Part shown: one piece after another, positions 1 through 8,624 of the stretch | Layout: each line of letters starts with the position of its first letter | Position numbering within the stretch: position 1 is the first letter of the stretch | Assembly: GCA_002491195.1 (NCBI GenBank) | Contig: DKVL01000035.1 | Location: 1-33,012, forward strand | Length of the DNA: 33,012 nucleotides | Reading direction: 5' to 3' | Source of the DNA: Lachnospiraceae bacterium UBA7179 | GTDB lineage: Bacteria > Bacillota > Clostridia > Lachnospirales > Lachnospiraceae | The notes under the pieces: generated by a model | Seen by the model: the letters and a program-made list of their open reading frames with translations, nothing else | What the model was told of the DNA's origin: nothing | Database searches by the model: none | Made by a program: the position numbers and the translations under genes

Positions 1-155
1 CTTAGAGAAAATTCTCCCGGCGGTATATTTCTGTTGCACTGGCCCTGGAGTCGCCTCCACCGGACGTTATCCGGCATCCTGCCCTGTGAAGCCCGGACTT
101 TCCTCACCTTACTGGAAAAATCCAATAAGCCGCGATCATTTACTACAGTTGCCGC
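1..155 (-). ncRNA. rnpB: RNase P RNA, 5' part (runs off the window)
   Basis: This is the catalytic RNA of RNase P, which matures tRNA 5' ends. Read on the minus strand, it shows the near-universal GAGGAAAGTCCGGGCT segment followed by CAGGGCAGGATGCCGG and CCAGTGCAACAGAAA, which match the conserved core of bacterial type A RNase P RNA. The P3-like hairpin before it (CTTATTGG / CCAGTAAG) is also visible. The 3' part, including the second half of the core, lies beyond position 1. The 5' end is inferred from a promoter whose -10 box ends at 161, so it could be off by a few bases. It lies downstream of the nucleoside kinase gene on the same strand but has its own promoter. Confidence 0.92.
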
Positions 156-160
156 AACCT

Positions 161-189
161 ATCGTAACACATTACATTTGCTTTTTCAA
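161..189 (-). promoter_or_regulatory. Sigma-A type promoter of rnpB
   Basis: On the minus strand there is TTGAAA (189-184), a 17-nt spacer, and TACGAT (166-161). This is a good housekeeping promoter placed so that transcription would start about 6 nt before the RNase P core helices. It lies between the kinase stop codon and rnpB. Confidence 0.75.
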
Positions 190-204
190 GTACTTCTTTT
201 GTTT

Positions 205-1887
205 TTAAACTTTAAAACAGCTTCCTCCCACAAACTCACGCACAATGGAATTTTTTGGAAGTTCCTCTGTCCCCACTCCCAGAAAATAGCTCAAAAACTT
301 CAGAAGCCGCACTGCCTCAAAATATTCTGGTTCCCCTTTTTCGATGCTATAGAGCAATGGCTCCGCAAACGGTTTGAGCACTGCAAGTTCATAGATCAAT
401 GCGGAATTAAACATGGCATCGGCACTCTCCTGAAATGGAAAAATGTTGTCTGTCTCCCCGTTCCGCACCGAGGGCCACATATGAATGGTACGCTTCGCTG
501 TAGCCCCTCTTGTCCTGGCATCCCGCACCAGACGTCTGAGCAGTCTGCCATCTGTGGTCGTTATGCGGTTATGTTCATCAACGTTTAACGTTGTGAGCGC
601 ACTGATATAAATCTTATATTTACTCTCTGCCGGGAGCGCATAGGACATCTTGTCATTCAATCCGTGGATTCCTTCAATGACAAGGATATCATCTGGACCA
701 AGCTGCTTGAAATTTCCTCTATACTCACGCTTTCCTGTCACAAAATTGAACGTGGGAAGTTCCACACGCTCGCCCGCCAGCAACGCGCACATATTATCGT
801 TGAACAACTGTGTATCAATCGCCTCAAGGCACTCAAAATCATAATCGCCGTTAGGCTGTTTCGGTGTCTTTTCCCTGTCAACAAAATAATCGTCCACTGC
901 AATCGGATGCGGCGTCAGCCCATGTGTTCTAAGCTGCACTGACAGTCGGTGCGAAAACGTCGTCTTACCCGACGAAGAGGGACCTGCGATCATGATAAAT
1001 TTAACTCCTCCACGCGACACAATATCTGAGGCAATCTCGCTGATCCTGCGCTCCTGCAGCGCCTCCTGAACAAGTACAAGTTCGTTAAATCCACCCTTGC
1101 GTATCTGGTCATTTAAGTCGCTCACTGTATCGACGCCCAGCTTTTCACCCCAGTCTGAAGCGATTTCCATAGACTTAAAGAGTTTGGGCAGCGGCTGAAA
1201 CTCCTCCAAAACGGTTGGATTCTTCTTGTTTGGCAGTATCAGCACCAGGCCATTCTCATATTTTTGCAGATCAAAGTATTTCACATAGCCTGTACTCGGA
1301 AGCATAAACCCATAGTAATAATCATAATATCCATCCAGATTGTAGACATTGACCATTGAACTTCCCCTGTAGCGGAACAGACTGATCTTATCCATCATCT
1401 TCTGCTTTGCAAAGAGGGCATTTGCCTCATCCAGGGGCATGGACTTCTTGATGATACAATAATCCTTATCTATGTATTCCTGCATCTTTGCCTTGATCTT
1501 TTCCACAACCTCGTCTGTGATCTCAAAATTTCCCTTTTTCGCACAGTAATAACCGTTTCCGATTGCAAATTCCATCTTGATCTTCTCGATCTTATCCATG
1601 CCAACCACATCATTGATCGCTTTCATAAGAATAATCGTCGCTGTGCGGTTGTATGTCTTATGTCCCGTATCATCCGCCAGTGTCAAAAACTCCACGGTAC
1701 AATCCTCATCGACTTTCTTGAACAGTTCTCTGATCTTTCCGTTTCTGACCGCCAGCGCGATCTGGTATGGATAATCTTTCTGGTATACTCCGGCAATCTC
1801 GCCAAAGGTCACTCCGGCAGGATATTCCCTGGTCTTTCCATTCACTGTCACCAGAAAGCTCTGTTTCGTTTCTCTGTTTCTATCCAT
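205..1887 (-). CDS. Nucleoside kinase (uridine kinase family) with N-terminal TGS domain
   Basis: A 560-residue protein with a threonyl-tRNA-synthetase-like front end and a kinase back end. Residues about 8-70 look like a TGS domain. Residues about 80-280 resemble the second additional domain of ThrRS and AlaRS (MKAINDVVGMDKI and the following region). A P-loop GPSSSGKT at about 302-309 starts a uridine-kinase/PRK-type domain, with a later ILVIEGIHGLN segment like that of Udk enzymes. The likely reaction is ATP-dependent phosphorylation of a nucleoside, with the base specificity not readable here. AAGGAG lies 3-8 nt before the ATG. It is the last protein gene of the run, 33 nt after the Nif3-like gene. 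The fusion is characteristic of Clostridia and is often misannotated as threonyl-tRNA synthetase; the class II aminoacylation core is absent. Confidence 0.88.
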   Translation of the reverse strand: MDRNRETKQSFLVTVNGKTREYPAGVTFGEIAGVYQKDYPYQIALAVRNGKIRELFKKVDEDCTVEFLTLADDTGHKTYNRTATIILMKAINDVVGMDKIEKIKMEFAIGNGYYCAKKGNFEITDEVVEKIKAKMQEYIDKDYCIIKKSMPLDEANALFAKQKMMDKISLFRYRGSSMVNVYNLDGYYDYYYGFMLPSTGYVKYFDLQKYENGLVLILPNKKNPTVLEEFQPLPKLFKSMEIASDWGEKLGVDTVSDLNDQIRKGGFNELVLVQEALQERRISEIASDIVSRGGVKFIMIAGPSSSGKTTFSHRLSVQLRTHGLTPHPIAVDDYFVDREKTPKQPNGDYDFECLEAIDTQLFNDNMCALLAGERVELPTFNFVTGKREYRGNFKQLGPDDILVIEGIHGLNDKMSYALPAESKYKIYISALTTLNVDEHNRITTTDGRLLRRLVRDARTRGATAKRTIHMWPSVRNGETDNIFPFQESADAMFNSALIYELAVLKPFAEPLLYSIEKGEPEYFEAVRLLKFLSYFLGVGTEELPKNSIVREFVGGSCFKV

Positions 1888-1920
1888 TGCTCCTTCCCCT
1901 TTCTATCCTGTTTCACAACG

Positions 1921-2703
1921 CTATATCACCACAAAAGGCTCTTTGATTTCTGCTTTGTATGTCTGCAGCCCGGGCAGTTCCCTCTTTATAAATTCTTCCA
2001 TATAAGGTATAAACAGTTTCTCGATGCCATAATGCCCTGCATCAATGATTGTAAGTCCCTGCGCCACTGCATCAATTCCTTCATGATGATCAATGTCGCC
2101 CGTGATCATCACATCTGCCCCTGCATTCAGGGAATCACTTATATAACCGCCTCCAGAGCCTGGCATCACCGCTGCTGTTTCGACAATATCCCCCAGGCTG
2201 CCAAACACCCTAACATTCGGCACATGAAATTTTTCCTTCACAAGTTTGGCCAGTTCCGCCACGCTCATGCATTGTTCCAGCTTTCCGACCCTGCCGCACC
2301 CTTCCTTGGAAATATCGTCCTCATAAGTAACATTTAATACCTGTCTGTCTTTCAAAGACAGCTCGTCAGCTGCCGCATCAGCCATTCCCATCACATCGAA
2401 ATTCGTGTGCATGGCATAATAGCTGATGTCGTTTCGAATCAGCTCATAGATCCGTCTCCCGATAAAATCGTCCGTATTTACCCTGCTTAATTTTCTGAAA
2501 ATAAGTGGATGATGGGTAAGCAGCAGATCAGCCCCGACCCGCACTGCATCCTCGATCACATCATCTGTCGCATCCAGAGCAATGTAAACCATCCTGACCT
2601 CTTTGTCCCGCCTGCCTGCGAGCAGACCAACATTATCCCACTCCTCCGCAAAAATTGTCGGAGAGAGTACCTCTAATTTTTCAATGATCTCATAACATTT
2701 CAT
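1921..2703 (-). CDS. Nif3-like dinuclear metal centre protein (DUF34/YqfO family)
   Basis: A 260-residue member of the Nif3/DUF34 family, hexameric metal-binding proteins of uncertain biochemical function. The N-terminal signature EEWDNVGLLAG (about 20-30) and the metal-binding LLLTHHPLIF (His64, His65) are intact. So are the C-terminal GDIDHHEG and DAGHYGIEK, which supply the remaining ligands. At 260 residues it lacks most of the central insertion of the roughly 370-residue Bacillus YqfO and is the short form. The start is supported by AGGGAG 8 nt before ATG. It follows trmK by 11 nt, the same order as in Bacillus (yqfN-yqfO), which suggests shared transcription with rpoD. Confidence 0.92.
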   Translation of the reverse strand: MKCYEIIEKLEVLSPTIFAEEWDNVGLLAGRRDKEVRMVYIALDATDDVIEDAVRVGADLLLTHHPLIFRKLSRVNTDDFIGRRIYELIRNDISYYAMHTNFDVMGMADAAADELSLKDRQVLNVTYEDDISKEGCGRVGKLEQCMSVAELAKLVKEKFHVPNVRVFGSLGDIVETAAVMPGSGGGYISDSLNAGADVMITGDIDHHEGIDAVAQGLTIIDAGHYGIEKLFIPYMEEFIKRELPGLQTYKAEIKEPFVVI

Positions 2704-2714
2704 AGGCGTTCTCC

Positions 2715-3551
2715 CTAATATCTAAAATAACTATACAGGCAAAACACAATATCACTCAGTTTTTCGTCGAGTTCCTCCACACGACACTGTTGTCTGGCTG
2801 TCATCTGTTTCTGGCGGATCAGATTGTCCCTGATACTCTCAAGATTTCTCTTCTGCCCCAACAGATAACGCTTTAAAATCGGATGGGCCATCGCCAACAG
2901 GCATGGGCCATATGTATCCTGAACCCTTGTAAGCCGCTGTGTTTCTTCCATAGATATTTCTGAGATATGGAACGTCTGCCTGCTCGCCGGGATTCCATTG
3001 ATATATACTCCACTCTTTTTGCATTTTTGTTCCAGGTTTCCGCTAATCTGCCATTCCAGTTTTCCAAAAGCCCCTGGCAGTGCACGCATCATCGGATAAT
3101 ACTTTCCATCCTCATATATGATGTCTTCCCTGTCGATCCAAAAACCCTTTTCCCGCAGATACCGCCGCACTTCATATAGCTCCGACTGAGGCTGCAGTAT
3201 CACCTGTTTCATCTCTCCGATCAGCTTTTCCCCCTGCTCTAAGATGGATATGACCAGTTTTCCTCCCATTCCGGCACAGATCATGCCTTCCGCCTCACCT
3301 TCCCGGAGTGCAGCCACCCCGTCTGACAGTCTGGTCTCTATATAATCCTGCATACCATAATCGGCAATATTATGTTTTGCCCTGTCCAGTGGTCCACTGT
3401 TAATGTCCGTCGCAATCACATGCCTGCATATGTTACTCCTGACAAGCTCCATTGCGACATAGCCATGGTCACAGCCGATATCTGCTATACTCCTGCAGGG
3501 CTGTACAAGTCCGACCACAGCCCTCATTCTATCCGATAACAGCATCTGCAT
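2715..3551 (-). CDS. trmK: tRNA (adenine22-N1)-methyltransferase
   Basis: A 278-residue class I SAM-dependent methyltransferase that methylates N1 of A22 in the D-loop of tRNAs. The SAM-binding motif DIGCDHGYVAMEL is at about 24-36, and the acidic ribose-binding strand ATDINSGPL follows. GMGGKL and ILQPQSE correspond to the TrmK motif IV region. The C-terminal third is a helical, coiled-coil-like arm rich in Lys, Arg and Gln, typical of the family. It lies 7 nt after rpoD. Two starts are possible: the ATG used here sits almost against AGGAGAGGA, and a second in-frame ATG two codons later has a more normal spacing. Confidence 0.92.
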   Translation of the reverse strand: MQMLLSDRMRAVVGLVQPCRSIADIGCDHGYVAMELVRSNICRHVIATDINSGPLDRAKHNIADYGMQDYIETRLSDGVAALREGEAEGMICAGMGGKLVISILEQGEKLIGEMKQVILQPQSELYEVRRYLREKGFWIDREDIIYEDGKYYPMMRALPGAFGKLEWQISGNLEQKCKKSGVYINGIPASRQTFHISEISMEETQRLTRVQDTYGPCLLAMAHPILKRYLLGQKRNLESIRDNLIRQKQMTARQQCRVEELDEKLSDIVFCLYSYFRY

Positions 3552-3558
3552 TCCTCTC

Positions 3559-4671
3559 CTAATCCAAAAAATCCTTTAGCTTACGGCTTCTTGAAGGATG
3601 ACGTAATTTTCTAAGTGCCTTTGCCTCGATCTGCCTGATCCGCTCTCGCGTAACATTGAACTCCTTACCGACTTCCTCGAGAGTACGTGCCCTGCCATCA
3701 TCAAGTCCAAAACGGAGCCGTAATACTTTCTGCTCCCTGTCTGTCAGCGTATCAAGCACTTCCACCAACTGTTCTTTTAACAGGGTAAACGCAGCCGCAT
3801 CAGCAGGTACTGGTACGTTATCATCCTGTATAAAATCTCCCAGATGACTGTCCTCCTCCTCGCCGATCGGCGTCTCCAGCGACACAGGTTCCTGCGATAT
3901 CTTGAGGATCTCACGCACGCGGTCCTCCGGCATATTCATTTCCTTTGCAATCTCCTCCGGAGTCGGTTCCCTCCCAAGCTCCTGGAGCAGCTGCCTGCTC
4001 ACGCGGATCAGCTTGTTGATCGTCTCGACCATGTGTACCGGAATACGGATTGTCCTTGCCTGATCAGCGATCGCCCTTGTGATCGCCTGACGGATCCACC
4101 ATGTCGCATACGTGGAGAATTTGTAACCTTTTCTGTAATCAAACTTTTCCACCGCCTTGATCAGGCCAAGATTTCCCTCCTGTATCAGATCCAGAAACAG
4201 CATCCCGCGTCCAACGTAACGTTTGGCAATGCTCACCACCAGACGAAGATTCGCCTCCGCAAGCCTTTTCTTAGCCTCTTCGTCCCCAAGTTCCATCTTC
4301 TTTGCAAGTTCGATCTCCTCATCAGCACTCAGAAGCGGTACTTTGCCGATTTCCTTTAGATACATTCTGACCGGATCTTCGATTCCCACACCGTCTGGAA
4401 CTGACAGGTCGATGTTCTCCACATCCATATCTTCATCGTCAACCAGCAGCAGGTCATCATCGGGCAGATCATCATCATCGGTAATGCGAAGTACATCTAC
4501 ATTATTCTGTTCGAGCGTCTCCAAAATTCGCTCAAACTGCTCCTCCTCAAGCGGCATGTCTTTGAAAAAATCGCTGATTTCCTGATATTCCAGCACATTT
4601 TTCTTCTTCTTAGCCATCGCCAGGAGTTCTTTTAATTTCGCATCAAATTTTGCTTGTGTGTTTTCATCCAT
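3559..4671 (-). CDS. rpoD: RNA polymerase primary sigma factor (sigma-70/SigA)
   Basis: The housekeeping sigma factor, 370 residues, about the size of Firmicute SigA. Region 1.2 (VRMYLKEIGKVPLL) is followed by region 2 with DLIQEGNLGLIKAVEKF and the -10 recognition segment YATWWIRQAI. Region 3 (IPVHMVETINKL) and region 4.2 (VTRERIRQIEAKALRKL) for the -35 box follow. The N-terminal segment has a highly acidic stretch (ITDDDDLPDDDLLLVDDEDMD), as in other Clostridia. An in-frame TTG lies 9 nt earlier but abuts the Shine-Dalgarno sequence; the ATG at 4671, 10 nt after GGAGG, is preferred. It sits directly behind dnaG, the classic macromolecular-synthesis operon order. Confidence 0.98.
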   Translation of the reverse strand: MDENTQAKFDAKLKELLAMAKKKKNVLEYQEISDFFKDMPLEEEQFERILETLEQNNVDVLRITDDDDLPDDDLLLVDDEDMDVENIDLSVPDGVGIEDPVRMYLKEIGKVPLLSADEEIELAKKMELGDEEAKKRLAEANLRLVVSIAKRYVGRGMLFLDLIQEGNLGLIKAVEKFDYRKGYKFSTYATWWIRQAITRAIADQARTIRIPVHMVETINKLIRVSRQLLQELGREPTPEEIAKEMNMPEDRVREILKISQEPVSLETPIGEEEDSHLGDFIQDDNVPVPADAAAFTLLKEQLVEVLDTLTDREQKVLRLRFGLDDGRARTLEEVGKEFNVTRERIRQIEAKALRKLRHPSRSRKLKDFLD

Positions 4672-4706
4672 TCTGGTCAATCCTCCATACCATATTATTT
4701 TTATCC

Positions 4707-6497
4707 TTATTTTAAAGAAATATGCGTTTTGTTAAGTTCTTCCAGTGCTTTTTTCCCCTCAATTACCTTGCTGAGCGCTGTGATATCCACGCCGGCCCGC
4801 GCCGAGTAATACTCATAACTGTTTTTCTTCACGCTCACAAGAATATCATGGAAGGCTTTCTCCCTCTCCTGTTCGCTCTCCAGCTCTGGCAGGCTTGTCG
4901 TAAACAGTGAAGCCGCCTCGCTCTGATCCTTTTCTTCCTCAAACATATTGATGATACTCGCCGGATTGAACTCGCCTTTTTCGATATCATCAAACATCCT
5001 CTTTGCGACCTTGCTGTACAGTTCCACAGTAAAATCTTCCGCTGAAAGATAATTTTTGATCTTCGCGTAAAGCTGTGGATAATCCGTCAGCCATGTCAAC
5101 AGCAGCCGCTGTGATTTTCTGGCATTTTCCTCAGGATTATTTTTATTTCTGCTCTGTATTCCAGACTTTGGACGCTCTATTGTCTGCACTGCATAACCCC
5201 CCGTCTTTGCAGCCATATTCACAACCAGCTTTCGCAGATTGTCAAATCCGATATGATATTTCTCCGCCACTGCTTCGATATAGTTCTCACGCTCCACATC
5301 CTCACCAAAATCACAGAGTTTTCTCGCAATCTGATTGTGGAAATTGGTCTTTCCCTCTGGATCGTTCAGGTCAAACTCACGCTCCAGCATCCGAATTTCA
5401 AACAGAAAGGAATTCTCTGCATGGTTGATGCGCTCCTGAAAAGCCTCCTGTCCCAGATTTTTGATAAACTCATCTGGATCTTTGTAAGGTGACATATTAA
5501 TGATCCTGCCGGACATTCCCGCATCACGAAGGATCCGTATTGCGCGAAGCGCCGCTTTCACACCTGCACCATCACTGTCGTACGCCAGCAGTACATCTTT
5601 TGTATACTTCTTGATCAGTCCCGCCTGCCCTGGGGTGAACGCCGTACCAAGTGACGCCACTGCCTGCGTAAAACCTGCCTGATGCATACTGATGACATCC
5701 ATGTATCCCTCACATAATATCATATTCCCCGTTCTTGCAGAGCGCGCATAATTCATGCCATACAGATTCCTGCTCTTGTCAAAGATCTCCGTTTCCGGTG
5801 AGTTCAGGTACTTGGGACCACTGTCGGCATCTCCCATAATCCGCCCCCCAAAACCGATAACGCGATGATTGATATCCTGGATTGGAAACATGACACGATT
5901 CCAGAATTGCGTTGTCGTCCCCCTCCGTTCATCTGTCTTTGCAAGCCCCACATCGCGAATCAAGTCATCTGTATACCCTTTTTGATGCAAATATGCCAAC
6001 AGTTCCTCTCCCCTGGACGGTGCATACCCTAATCCAAAATTCCTGCGCGTCTCATCAGAGAGCCTGCGCTTGTCCAAATATTCTTTTGCTCTTGTCCCCC
6101 GCTCATTTCGCAGCATGACATAATAAAACTTTGCCGCTTCCTTGTTGACCTCCAACAATCTCATCCGCCTGCTCTCACGCCGCTTTGCCTCTTCCGAGTA
6201 CTCCGCCCTGGGAAGTTCCACACCCGCTTTCTCCGCAAGAATCTTCAAGGCCTCCGGGAATGTGCAATTCTCATATTTCATCACAAACGTAATCACATTT
6301 CCACCTTCACCACAGCCAAAGCACTTGTAGATCTGCCTTGCACGGTTTACCGAAAAAGAAGGCGTCTTCTCGCCATGAAAAGGGCAGCAGCACATATAGT
6401 TACTGCCCTTTTTCTGCAGTGATATGTAACCGGAAATCACATCAACAATGTCACTTTTTTGTCTGACTTCCTCAACCAGCTCCTCTGGATAATACAT
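4707..6497 (-). CDS. dnaG: DNA primase
   Basis: A 596-residue primase that makes RNA primers at the replication fork. The N-terminal CHC2 zinc-binding domain is complete: CPFHGEKTPSFSV with C38 and H41, and YKCFGCGEGG with C59 and C62. The catalytic core follows (FGLGYAPS, VIGFGGRI), then the Toprim fold with LCEGYMDVISMHQAG and AYDSDGAG, which carry the metal-binding acidic residues. The C-terminal part is helical and would bind DnaB helicase. The ribosome binding site is weak (GAGAG about 13 nt upstream). It is 29 nt downstream of dgt and 35 nt upstream of the rpoD ATG, implying one transcription unit. Confidence 0.97.
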   Translation of the reverse strand: MYYPEELVEEVRQKSDIVDVISGYISLQKKGSNYMCCCPFHGEKTPSFSVNRARQIYKCFGCGEGGNVITFVMKYENCTFPEALKILAEKAGVELPRAEYSEEAKRRESRRMRLLEVNKEAAKFYYVMLRNERGTRAKEYLDKRRLSDETRRNFGLGYAPSRGEELLAYLHQKGYTDDLIRDVGLAKTDERRGTTTQFWNRVMFPIQDINHRVIGFGGRIMGDADSGPKYLNSPETEIFDKSRNLYGMNYARSARTGNMILCEGYMDVISMHQAGFTQAVASLGTAFTPGQAGLIKKYTKDVLLAYDSDGAGVKAALRAIRILRDAGMSGRIINMSPYKDPDEFIKNLGQEAFQERINHAENSFLFEIRMLEREFDLNDPEGKTNFHNQIARKLCDFGEDVERENYIEAVAEKYHIGFDNLRKLVVNMAAKTGGYAVQTIERPKSGIQSRNKNNPEENARKSQRLLLTWLTDYPQLYAKIKNYLSAEDFTVELYSKVAKRMFDDIEKGEFNPASIINMFEEEKDQSEAASLFTTSLPELESEQEREKAFHDILVSVKKNSYEYYSARAGVDITALSKVIEGKKALEELNKTHISLK

Positions 6498-6526
6498 TGA
6501 TATCCAACTCTCTTTCTAAACGATTC

Positions 6527-7534
6527 CTAATATCCCATCCAAAATTTCGGTACATAGATTTCCTCATACAGAGAAATCGCAAACCTGTCAGTCATAGAAC
6601 TTATGTAATCGCACACGACCTTCTCCCGTGGTTCTCCCTGCAATCCCAGCTCCACAAAAAATGTCGGCAGCGCATCTGTATGTTTCATATAATGCTCATA
6701 CAGTGTCATGACCAGAGCGACTGCTTTATTCTCCTCGCACTTCGCTACCGGATTGCTGTACACCTTATCATACATGAAACGCCGCAGATTGCGCATGCCA
6801 AGTTCCACCTCATCCGACATCCGCACGTCATCCGTCCCTTTGCTCTGTGTCACAATATCATGGATAAAATTGTTGAGCCGCTCCCGCGGACTGTAGCCGA
6901 TCAGTTCCCCAATCTCCCGCGGTACATCCCGCTCTTTGAGTATGCCCGCCCTGACTGCATCATCCATATCGTGATATGTATATGCAATTTTGTCTGAAAA
7001 ACGAACTATTTTCCCTTCCAGCGTTGATGGCATGCTCGAAGTCTGATGATTTCTTATCCCATCGCGCACTTCCCATGTCAGATTCAGCCCTTCGCCATCC
7101 TTCTCAAGAAGTTCTACTGTACGCACGCTCTGTTCATTGTGCTTAAAACCATACGGGCAGATTTCATTTAAAGCGCGCTCCCCTGCATGGCCAAACGGTG
7201 TATGCCCCAAGTCATGCCCCAATGCGATCGCCTCCACAAGCTCCTCATTTAACTGCAGCGCCCTTGCGATCGTCCGCGCGTTCTGCGACACTTCCAATGT
7301 ATGTGTCAGTCTTGTCCTGTAATGGTCACCTTCCGGCGACAAAAAAACCTGTGTCTTATCCTTGAGACGCCGAAATGATTTGGAATGTAGTATCCTGTCC
7401 CGGTCTCTCTGAAACACAGGTCTGATATCACACTGCTCTTCCTCTTTGTCCCTGCCTCTTGATCTGGCACTGAGTGTGGCATAGGGACTTAGATATTCAC
7501 TCTCCCATTGTTCAAGATTCTCGCGTATTGTCAT
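6527..7534 (-). CDS. dgt: Deoxyguanosinetriphosphate triphosphohydrolase-like HD protein
   Basis: A 335-residue HD-superfamily hydrolase of the dGTPase family, which cleaves dNTPs to nucleoside and triphosphate. The HD ligands are readable: H78 in RLTHTLEVSQ, H107-D108 in ALGHDLGHTPFGH with the flanking histidines, and a later D in DKIAYTYHDMDD. The N-terminal DRDRILHSKSFRRLKDKTQV is the usual family signature. The start follows GGAGG by 7 nt. It lies immediately before dnaG, an arrangement common in Clostridia and suggestive of coupling between dNTP pools and priming, though that link is an inference. Whether the substrate is strictly dGTP cannot be told from the sequence. Confidence 0.93.
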   Translation of the reverse strand: MTIRENLEQWESEYLSPYATLSARSRGRDKEEEQCDIRPVFQRDRDRILHSKSFRRLKDKTQVFLSPEGDHYRTRLTHTLEVSQNARTIARALQLNEELVEAIALGHDLGHTPFGHAGERALNEICPYGFKHNEQSVRTVELLEKDGEGLNLTWEVRDGIRNHQTSSMPSTLEGKIVRFSDKIAYTYHDMDDAVRAGILKERDVPREIGELIGYSPRERLNNFIHDIVTQSKGTDDVRMSDEVELGMRNLRRFMYDKVYSNPVAKCEENKAVALVMTLYEHYMKHTDALPTFFVELGLQGEPREKVVCDYISSMTDRFAISLYEEIYVPKFWMGY

Positions 7535-7618
7535 GGTTAATCCTCCATACTTTCCCTATTTCATATATTCCACACAGATTCCGAAATTCCTTTTTTTCTT
7601 TTCTTTCTACTCATATTT

Positions 7619-8482
7619 CTACAGATTCTGGTCAAATTCCAACTCAACGTAATCTCCCATGGCGTGTTCCGCCTCGATAAAAAGAATTAAGTGGTTGTCC
7701 CTGATTGCCGAAAATCCTGCCGGGATCATCTCCGGATGCTCAAAATCAATATCATAGTCAAGCAGTGTTATGGCATAATCCGTCACAGCGCCATTATTCA
7801 AAAAAGCGGAAAAATCTGCCGCATCAACGCCCTCATTTATAATAGTATATCCATTTGCATTTTCCAGACTACTCACCACCAAAGCCATATCTGCAAAACT
7901 TTTCAACCGAACATTTTTTCCAGTGTTCAGATCAATGTTTAATGTTTTGATCACATTGTTTGGGTGTGCACTGTTTATATAACTCTCTACTCCCCGGAAA
8001 ATAAAGGAAACAATCCCGTTTCCTTTCGTCGCCGTCTCGTACTTTAAATCATAAGAGCTTAAATTGTCAGCAGTAAGATTTTCAGTCACTGCTTTTTTGA
8101 TCTCTTCATTGATCTCCTGCTGTTTCCCTTCGTCCGCCATCCCGACCAGCTGAGGATATTCCACTTTGACAACGCCCTCTTCGTAAACGGCCGTTTCTAT
8201 ATTATATGTAACAACATTTTCGCCTGCAAAACGGTCTGCATATGGTACGACTGGTTCGGTCGCAGTTTCCGCAGAGTCCTCTGTCTCCTGGTCGATCGTG
8301 TCTGGTTGTGCTGTATCTGGCTCATCACGCACAATCACTTGCGTTCGCTGGTCATTGAGCATCGCATCGAAATCTTCTATAACCGGCACTTCTGATTCCC
8401 CTTTTGTCGCAGTATTCCCTTCACAACCTGCTGTCAGCATGATCATAACAGATATACTAATTATTTTCATATATTTTTTCAT
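7619..8482 (-). CDS. Lipoprotein with DUF3298/DUF4163 (RsiV-like) domain
   Basis: A 287-residue exported lipoprotein. The signal peptide ends in a lipobox LTAGC, so Cys20 would be lipidated. A Ser/Thr/Asp/Glu-rich linker (about 21-85) precedes a domain resembling DUF4163 (conserved VTYNIETAVYEEGVVKVEYPQL) and then DUF3298 (LNIDLNTGKNVRLKSFAD onward). The same two-domain unit forms the extracellular part of the anti-sigma factor RsiV, which binds lysozyme. Here there is no cytoplasmic anti-sigma segment and no adjacent sigma factor gene, so a sensing or cell-wall-binding role is only a guess. AAGGAG 7 nt upstream supports the ATG. A perfect 18-bp inverted repeat lies 42 nt before the start codon. 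Confidence 0.78.
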   Translation of the reverse strand: MKKYMKIISISVMIMLTAGCEGNTATKGESEVPVIEDFDAMLNDQRTQVIVRDEPDTAQPDTIDQETEDSAETATEPVVPYADRFAGENVVTYNIETAVYEEGVVKVEYPQLVGMADEGKQQEINEEIKKAVTENLTADNLSSYDLKYETATKGNGIVSFIFRGVESYINSAHPNNVIKTLNIDLNTGKNVRLKSFADMALVVSSLENANGYTIINEGVDAADFSAFLNNGAVTDYAITLLDYDIDFEHPEMIPAGFSAIRDNHLILFIEAEHAMGDYVELEFDQNL

Positions 8483-8523
8483 GATAATCTCCTTTCTCTA
8501 TCCTCTGTTCTGTCCGAACAGTA

Positions 8524-8574
8524 AGGAACTGTAAAGAAATAACTTAACAATCTTGCTATTTCTTTACAGTTCCT
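8524..8574. repeat. Perfect 18-bp inverted repeat upstream of the lipoprotein gene
   Basis: The arms 8524-8541 (AGGAACTGTAAAGAAATA) and 8557-8574 (its exact reverse complement) flank a 15-nt spacer. There is no run of T next to either arm, so it is not a standard terminator. A separate terminator for the tRNA abuts it at 8578. It could be an operator, a 5'-leader hairpin for the lipoprotein mRNA, or a small repeat element. Confidence 0.8.
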
Positions 8575-8577
8575 AAC

Positions 8578-8609
8578 AAAAAAGAAACCTTAGTATTCAT
8601 CAAGGTTTC
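8578..8609 (-). terminator. Rho-independent terminator of the tRNA-Leu gene
   Basis: On the minus strand, GAAACCTT (8609-8602) pairs with AAGGTTTC (8591-8584) across a 10-nt loop and is followed by six T (8583-8578). It lies 16 nt after the 3' end of the tRNA. Confidence 0.85.
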
Positions 8610-8624
8610 CTCACTCTTTACCAA

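Noticed and set aside
34..588. 184-residue plus-strand open frame covering rnpB and the kinase 3' end
   Set aside because: It runs antisense through the RNase P RNA and a well-supported kinase gene; no start signal.
205..1887. Threonyl-tRNA synthetase
   Set aside because: The TGS and ThrRS-like editing-region similarity is real, but the class II catalytic motifs are missing and a uridine-kinase P-loop domain follows.
7535..7618. Promoter or riboswitch between the lipoprotein and dgt genes
   Set aside because: The 84-nt gap is purine/pyrimidine-biased but holds no convincing -35/-10 pair and no stable hairpin.
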